Below, piece by piece: positions 30,524 through 34,638 of a DNA stretch of 34,638 nucleotides (positions are counted from its first letter, which is position 1; each line of letters begins with the position of its first letter). The DNA is from Xylophilus ampelinus (GTDB taxonomy: Bacteria > Pseudomonadota > Gammaproteobacteria > Burkholderiales > Burkholderiaceae_C). The stretch covers positions 1-34,638 of the forward strand of contig NZ_CABFMN010000119.1 of the NCBI RefSeq assembly GCF_901875635.1. Reading direction: 5' to 3'. Below the pieces are notes generated by a model. It worked only from the letters and a program-made list of their open reading frames with translations, ran no database searches and had not been told where the DNA came from. The position numbers were made by a program, and so were the translations under genes.

Positions 30524-31321
30524 TCAGCCGCCGCTGGCCGCGGGCGGCCCGTCGTAGACCACCTCGCGCGTCGCCTGGTACGACAGCGCGAAGCCGATGC
30601 CCTGCTGCAGCTCCTCGTTGAGGTGCGCGATCAATCCCGCGGTGCGCGCCAGGATGGGCACGCCCTTGAGGGCGGTCACCGGGTAGCCGACGTCGAGCAG
30701 CACCGCCGGGATGGCCGCCGACACGTTGAGCTTCAGGTCGCGGCCGAGCACCGCCGGCAGCACCGCCTCGACGGCCTCGGCGATGGCGACGAAGCGCCCG
30801 CGCACGCCGTTCGCCTCGGCCACGCCGAACAGTGCGTCGACGCGCGCGTCGCGCTCCTTGTGCAACGGATGGCCGTAGCCCGGCACGGGCTGACCCTTCT
30901 CGCGCCACGCCCGCACCACCGCCTCGGCGGCGGCGCCCAGGTCGCCGTCGTTGCCCGCGCGCTGGTCGACTTCCACGAACATGCGCCCTGCCGTCTCCGA
31001 CGCGCCGAGGATCACCGAGCCGCAGCCCAGGATGCCGGCCGCCACCGCGCCCTGCAGCGCGTCGGGCGCGGCGGCCAGCGTCATGCGGCTCGCTTGGACG
31101 CTGGGCACCAGGCCGTGCTCGGCGATGGCGACCAGCGTCGCGTTCAGCACGGCCGAGGCGGCGGGGCTGGGCATCTCGCCGGTGACCAGCAGGTGGAAGT
31201 AGTCGGCGAAGCCGATGCGGCCGATGAGTTCCTTGCTCAGGTCACGGCCGCGCACTGTGATGCTGTGTGCGTCCGAGGTCGAGATGGCGGTGCGAACCAC
31301 CGTGGCCTTGCCGATCTTCAT
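30524..31321 (-). CDS. Citryl-CoA lyase-like (short citrate synthase family) enzyme
   Basis: The 265-residue protein belongs to the short citrate-synthase-like group that includes citryl-CoA lyase and the C-terminal part of ATP-citrate lyase. Such enzymes split or form a C-C bond between acetyl-CoA and a keto acid. The family motif PVPGYGHPLHKERDARVDAL holds the likely catalytic His151, and EHGLVPSVQASRM holds His69. LNVSAAIPAVLLDVG is the CoA-side region. A citryl-CoA-like substrate would need the CoA-transferase encoded downstream. It is the first gene of the operon, with an ATCGA-rich palindromic region upstream. Confidence 0.85.
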   Translation of the reverse strand: MKIGKATVVRTAISTSDAHSITVRGRDLSKELIGRIGFADYFHLLVTGEMPSPAASAVLNATLVAIAEHGLVPSVQASRMTLAAAPDALQGAVAAGILGCGSVILGASETAGRMFVEVDQRAGNDGDLGAAAEAVVRAWREKGQPVPGYGHPLHKERDARVDALFGVAEANGVRGRFVAIAEAVEAVLPAVLGRDLKLNVSAAIPAVLLDVGYPVTALKGVPILARTAGLIAHLNEELQQGIGFALSYQATREVVYDGPPAASGG

Positions 31322-31400
31322 GTTCAGGTCCGTTGCGAATTCGGCGCGAACGGTAGCCCATGGAGACGACGATCAGAAATGATGTTTTTCGATGCTTTCG

Positions 31401-31415
31401 ATCGATGACATCGAT
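31401..31415. promoter_or_regulatory. 15-bp palindrome in ATCGA-rich region upstream of the citryl-CoA-lyase-like operon
   Basis: ATCGATG-A-CATCGAT is a perfect inverted repeat about 80 bases before the operon start, and further ATCGA copies flank it (31390-31416). It is a possible regulator site; no regulator gene stands next to it. Confidence 0.5.
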
Positions 31416-31447
31416 GCAGCGGCGCGGCCGGCCGCCAGGGTGAGGAC

Positions 31448-31468
31448 GGCGCCGCCTACAGCGGCGCC
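31448..31468 (-). terminator. Hairpin after cobA, possible terminator
   Basis: GGCGCCGC-CTACA-GCGGCGCC is a perfect 8-bp stem just past the cobA stop. No T-run follows on the minus strand, so it could act as a weak or Rho-aided terminator. Confidence 0.5.
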
Positions 31469-31477
31469 TGCCGTGCA

Positions 31478-32284
31478 TCAGGTCCCGAAGTCGCGCGCGG
31501 GCGCTGGCTGGGCCAGCGCCTGCACGCCCAGCAGCACGTCGCCCACCACGATGACAGAGGGGCTGCCCAGGCCCGAGGCGGCGAGGTCGTGGTCCAGCGC
31601 GCCCAGCGTGCTCAGCAACTGCTGCTGGTGCGGCAGCGTGGCGTGCTGCACCACCGCCACCGGCGTCGAGGCCGGCAGGCCGCCGTCGAGCAGTGACGCG
31701 CGGATGTGCGTGGCGCCGGCCACGCCCATGTAGACCACCAGCGTCAGCCGGGCATCGCGCGCAGCAGCGGCGAGCTGGCGCCAGTCGGTCGCGTCGTGGC
31801 GGGCACGCTCGCCGGCCTTGGCGTGGCCGGTCACGAACACCACGCCCTGCGCATGGTCGCGATGCGTCAGCGGCACGCCCAGCGCCGTCACGGCGGCCAG
31901 GCCGGCGGTGATGCCGTTGACCACGCGGCATTCGATGCCGGCCTCGCGCAGGTGCTCCACCTCCTCGCCGCCGCGGCCGAAGATGAAGGGGTCGCCGCCC
32001 TTGAGGCGCACCACGTGCTCGCCCTCGCGCACGGCGGTGATCATGAGCTTCTCGATGAAGGCCTGCGGCGTGCTCTTGCATCCGCCCCGCTTGCCCACGT
32101 GCACGATGCGCGCGCCGGGGCGTGCCCAGGCCAGGATTTCGTCGTTGACCAGGTCGTCGACGAACAGCACAGTGGCCGCCTGGATCGCCTTGACGGCCTT
32201 GAGCGTGAGCAATTCAGGATCGCCAGGTCCGGCGCCTACGAGGGTGCAACTGCCGGCGTTCATCGAAGGGTTGGAGGAGGTCAT
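31478..32284 (-). CDS. cobA: Uroporphyrinogen-III C-methyltransferase (SUMT, CobA)
   Basis: SUMT adds two methyl groups to uroporphyrinogen III, giving precorrin-2 for siroheme and cobalamin. The 268-residue enzyme shows VGAGPGDPELLTLKAVKAIQ, RLKGGDPFIFGRGGEEVEHL, VVNGITAGLA, LTHRDHAQGVVFVTGH and VVYMGVAG, all SUMT signatures. Siroheme is the cofactor of assimilatory nitrite reductase, which fits its place after nitrate reductase and ybiB. The ATG overlaps the ybiB stop by four bases (ATGA), so translation is coupled. It lacks the CysG dehydrogenase domain, so another gene must finish siroheme. Confidence 0.96.
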   Translation of the reverse strand: MTSSNPSMNAGSCTLVGAGPGDPELLTLKAVKAIQAATVLFVDDLVNDEILAWARPGARIVHVGKRGGCKSTPQAFIEKLMITAVREGEHVVRLKGGDPFIFGRGGEEVEHLREAGIECRVVNGITAGLAAVTALGVPLTHRDHAQGVVFVTGHAKAGERARHDATDWRQLAAAARDARLTLVVYMGVAGATHIRASLLDGGLPASTPVAVVQHATLPHQQQLLSTLGALDHDLAASGLGSPSVIVVGDVLLGVQALAQPAPARDFGT

Positions 32285-33270
32285 GCGAGGCTCGCGAGGT
32301 GGACGATGTGCCGCACCTGGGCGGCGATGGGGTCGGGCACGGGCAGGTCGCCGGCCAGCACGCGGCGCGTGTAGTCGGCCGTCGCATCGACGTCGATGGC
32401 CGTGGGCAGGCCCGGCACATCTGCCTGCGTGCCGGGCGCCTGGGCCTGCAGCACGCAGGGCGCGCCGCGCACGAACCCGTCGATCTGCGGCGTGCGGCGC
32501 GGGTCGCTCACCACCTCGCCTTCGAGTCCGCGCGAGAGCTGGGCGGTCATGCCCAGCAGCGCGAACAGTTCGGTCATCACGGTGGCGAAGGCCGGGTGCG
32601 TGTAGCTGCCGACCACCACCTGCGGGCCGTCGACCGGTTGCATGAGCTTGACCACGCTGTGCCCCGCGTTGCGCAGGCCGACCACGCGGCGCACGTCGAG
32701 CAGGCGCTTCAGGCCCGGGTTCAACAGCGCCGTCTCGACCACGGCCACTTCGCCGTTTGCTATCTTTTCGATAGCGGGTCGCGCAGGTGTATCAAGCGTT
32801 TCGAGCACTTTTGATGCCAAAACCCGGCTGGACTCGGTGGCGCTGCCATGCACCAGCACCGGCAGCCCTTCGCGGGCCAGCAGCAGCGCCAGCAGGGGCG
32901 TGAGCACCGGCAGCTTGCGCGCGCCGTTGTAGCTGGGCAGCACGACCACCGGCCGATCGCTGGCCGGCAGTTTCGCCAGACGCGCGTGCGTCGCGTCGAG
33001 GAAGCCCGCCATCTCCTGCGTGGTCTCGCCCTTCACCCGCATGGCCAGGCAGAAGGCGCCCACCTCCAGGTCGGTGACCTGGCCGTCGAGGATCTGGCCG
33101 AAGAGGTCGGCCGCCTGCTCGCGCTCCAGCGGCTTGGCGCCGCGTGCGCCGCGGCCGATGTCCTTGATGTAGTGCGCGATGCTGCCCATGGGGGTGCCGA
33201 TTGTCCCGCAGGCCTTATGCCCGTTCGCGGGGTCGCTTATGCCGTCCGGCGGGGGAATGCGGGCATTCAT
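32281..33270 (-). CDS. ybiB: YbiB-like TrpD2 protein (nucleic-acid-binding, anthranilate PRTase fold)
   Basis: The 329-residue protein has the fold of anthranilate phosphoribosyltransferase (QAADLFGQILDGQVTDLEVGAFCLAMRVKGE, VVVLPSYNGARKLPVLTPLLALLLAREGLPVLVHG, LLDVRRVVGLRNAGHSVVKLM). Such TrpD2/YbiB proteins bind nucleic acids rather than make tryptophan, and the E. coli gene is SOS-related. The ATG at 33270 has GAGAGAG seven bases upstream; the ATG at 33189 has none. Residues about 151-171 (SKVLETLDTPARPAIEKIAN) are encoded by the antisense of repeat copy C. It starts 11 bases after nitrate reductase stops. Confidence 0.88.
   Translation of the reverse strand: MNARIPPPDGISDPANGHKACGTIGTPMGSIAHYIKDIGRGARGAKPLEREQAADLFGQILDGQVTDLEVGAFCLAMRVKGETTQEMAGFLDATHARLAKLPASDRPVVVLPSYNGARKLPVLTPLLALLLAREGLPVLVHGSATESSRVLASKVLETLDTPARPAIEKIANGEVAVVETALLNPGLKRLLDVRRVVGLRNAGHSVVKLMQPVDGPQVVVGSYTHPAFATVMTELFALLGMTAQLSRGLEGEVVSDPRRTPQIDGFVRGAPCVLQAQAPGTQADVPGLPTAIDVDATADYTRRVLAGDLPVPDPIAAQVRHIVHLASLA
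32759..32818 (+). repeat. Dispersed ~60-bp element, copy C (in ybiB)
   Basis: The copy begins with the perfect stem GCTATC-TTTTC-GATAGC (32759-32775), continues with GGGTCGCGCAGGTG and TCAAGCGTTTCGA and ends GCACTTTTGATGCC. The front matches copy A and the end matches copy B. It is antisense to ybiB and in frame. Confidence 0.72.
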
Positions 33271-33281
33271 GGCCGTCTCTC

Positions 33282-34637
33282 TCAGGCGGCCTCTGGCAGC
33301 GCTGCCGGCACGATGCGCACCATGCGCTGCAGCTCGGGCACGCAGGAGCCGCAGTTGGTGCCGCACTGGAGCGCGCCCTGCAGCTGCGCCAGCCGCGCCG
33401 CGTCGCTGCCGGCGCAGCGGGCCAGCGTGCCGGCGATGGCGGTCTCGCTCACGCCGAAACAGCTGCACACCGTCCTGCCGCGCGCCGCGACCGCCACCGG
33501 CGCCGTGGGCTGGAAGGACAGCAGCTGGCGGCCGAAGTGCTGCGCGGGCAGCTGGTCCTGCAGCAGGGCCTTGATCCACGCTTCGGCGCGCGTGTCGCCG
33601 GCCAGCAGCAGTCCCACCACGTGGGCGGCGTCGCCGGCCGCCGCCCCGCGCCGCAGGCGCACGGCGCGGCGCTGCCGGCGCGCGGGATCGGCATAGCGCA
33701 GGGTGTCGCCGTCGCCCAGGCCCAGCAGGCGCTCGATCTCTGCCAGCACCGCCTCGGGCGGCGCCTCCTGCGCAGCGGCCCGCAGCAGCACGCCGGTGGG
33801 CTGCGCCGCGCCGTCCTTCAGCGCACCCGGCGCACCGAAGGGCACGCAGCTGAAGAAGGGCAGCGACTCGACCTGCGCTCGCAGCGCCTCGCGCGCCGCC
33901 AGCGCCTGCCCGGGCGGCAGCCAGGCCATGCCCAGCATCGTCCAGGGCAGCTCGGCGCGGGCGATGCGCACGGCCGTGTGCTTGAGCTCGGGCTGCTTGG
34001 AGACGGGGCAGTGCTCGGGCGTGGTGAGCCCGTTGACGCCGGCCATCGGCCGCCCGTCGCTGCCGCGGCCGCCGATGAATTCGGGGCCCCAGTGCATGGC
34101 GATGAAGGCCTGCGAGGGCGCGAGTTCGGCGCTGGCGGCCACCGGCACCACCAGCCGGCCGTGGCGCGAGGTGATCTCGAGCAGTTCGCCCTCGGCATAG
34201 CCGCGGCGCGCCAGGTCCTGCGGGTGCATCTGCAGCACCGGTTCGGGCACGTGGCCGAAAAGGCGGCCCAGCGTGCCGGTGCGGCTCATGCCGTGCCACT
34301 GGTCGCGCAGGCGGCCTGTGTTGAGCGAGAAGGGGTACCGGTCCTCGCGCGGCTCGGCCACCGGGCGGTAAGGCGTGGCGGCGAAGCGGGCGCGGCCGTC
34401 GGCGGTCGGAAAGACGCCGTCCTCGTAGAGCCGCGCCTTGCCCAAGGCGCGTGTGACGGCCGGCAACGCGGTCGCGTTGCCGTTCCCGGTGCCGCCGCAG
34501 GACGTGTCCGTAGGACACGGCCATTGCTGCGGCGCGGATTCGAGCAGGTCGTAGCTCAGGCCGGTGATGTCGAGGTCGCGCCCGCGTGTCGATTCACGGT
34601 GCTCGTTCCAGACCTGCTCCGGCCGCTCGTAGGGAAA
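33282..34637 (-). CDS. nasA: Assimilatory nitrate reductase, molybdopterin oxidoreductase (C-terminal part, partial)
   Basis: The molybdenum enzyme reduces nitrate to nitrite in the cytoplasm for nitrogen assimilation. Only the C-terminal 450 or so residues are in the window; the gene runs off the right edge and the start is not seen. The part present shows LDITGLSYDLLESAPQQWP, RDQWHGMSRTGTLGRLFGH and the molydopterin-binding stretch ELLEITSRHGRLVVPV. A C-terminal BFD-like [2Fe-2S] domain follows (VCSCFGVSETAIAG...QCGTNCGSCVPELQ), with four Cys, as in NasA. About 20 residues between QQWP and ARLYEDG look like an insertion with hairpin-rich DNA. It is first in a nasA-ybiB-cobA operon. Confidence 0.92.
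   Translation of the reverse strand, partial: FPYERPEQVWNEHRESTRGRDLDITGLSYDLLESAPQQWPCPTDTSCGGTGNGNATALPAVTRALGKARLYEDGVFPTADGRARFAATPYRPVAEPREDRYPFSLNTGRLRDQWHGMSRTGTLGRLFGHVPEPVLQMHPQDLARRGYAEGELLEITSRHGRLVVPVAASAELAPSQAFIAMHWGPEFIGGRGSDGRPMAGVNGLTTPEHCPVSKQPELKHTAVRIARAELPWTMLGMAWLPPGQALAAREALRAQVESLPFFSCVPFGAPGALKDGAAQPTGVLLRAAAQEAPPEAVLAEIERLLGLGDGDTLRYADPARRQRRAVRLRRGAAAGDAAHVVGLLLAGDTRAEAWIKALLQDQLPAQHFGRQLLSFQPTAPVAVAARGRTVCSCFGVSETAIAGTLARCAGSDAARLAQLQGALQCGTNCGSCVPELQRMVRIVPAALPEAA
34462..34533. repeat. Two hairpins inside the nasA coding sequence
   Basis: GGCAACGCG-GT-CGCGTTGCC (34462-34481) and GTGTCC-GTA-GGACAC (34504-34518) are perfect inverted repeats. The second is framed by GCCGCAG (34494-34500) and CTGCGGC (34527-34533), giving a nested cruciform. 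They coincide with the apparent in-frame insertion in NasA. Confidence 0.7.
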
Positions 34638-34638
34638 G

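Noticed and set aside
32281..34524. Apparent 747-residue fusion upstream of YbiB
   Set aside because: The N-terminal half is the wrong frame of nasA; YbiB has its own start and ribosome site at 33270.

Overview
The window is a high-GC stretch of bacterial chromosome in which almost every base lies in a gene. Several features point to a betaproteobacterium of the Burkholderiales, most likely the family Comamonadaceae (Variovorax-like). These are four Bug/TctC-type periplasmic binding proteins, the divergent darP/pmbA pair, an rpsU-yqeY pair, a nitrate reductase-ybiB-cobA operon, and the type of MutS, MogA and UppP. The family assignment is inference from gene content and style, not from a search. 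No tRNA, rRNA, CRISPR array or insertion sequence was seen, and no gap between genes exceeds 300 bases.

Layout. 1-2758 (+): a lytic transglycosylase cut by the left edge, an Asp/Glu-racemase-like protein and undecaprenyl-diphosphatase (uppP). 2785-5340 (-): a NarL-type response regulator followed by an overlapping membrane histidine kinase, closed by a terminator. 5534-5815 (+): a small orphan gene. 5868-9339 (-): mutS followed closely by an Anbu proteasome-like protease. 9465-10051 (-): a membrane-anchored protein with a WYL-like domain and its terminator. 10213-11665 (-): a His-rich PadR regulator and a siderophore-interacting ferric reductase, resembling the E. coli yqjI/yqjH pair, with a palindromic operator. 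11845-15890: two Bug proteins and a sulfatase in one operon, divergent from a MarR regulator with a 12-bp palindrome between them.

15978-18665: mog and darP (-), coupled by an ATGA overlap, divergent from pmbA (+). 18712-20058 (-): rpsU with a promoter and terminator, yqeY, and a Nudix hydrolase where dnaG/rpoD often lie. 20092-25180 (-): a HI0933/BaiN-type flavoprotein, then a tightly packed trio (sterol desaturase-like, YiiX-like lipoprotein, MarC), then an HDOD protein. 25304-31321: a catabolic-looking region with a dioxygenase and Bug protein divergent from a LysR regulator, then a citryl-CoA-lyase-like enzyme, Bug protein and CaiB/BaiF CoA-transferase operon. 31478 to the right edge (-): assimilatory nitrate reductase (partial), ybiB and cobA, which link nitrate assimilation with siroheme synthesis.

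The most unusual signal is a family of about 60-bp elements. Three copies lie in frame inside mutS, the HI0933-type flavoprotein and ybiB, and a diverged fourth lies in the gap downstream of the sulfatase gene. Each starts with a short stem such as GCTATC-N5-GATAGC, followed by a GCGC-containing core and a GCACTTTTGA-like end. Other notable items are the PadR operator, a hairpin-rich in-frame insertion in the nitrate reductase gene, a 38-bp direct repeat upstream of the sulfatase, and an ATCGA-rich palindromic region upstream of the citryl-CoA-lyase-like gene.
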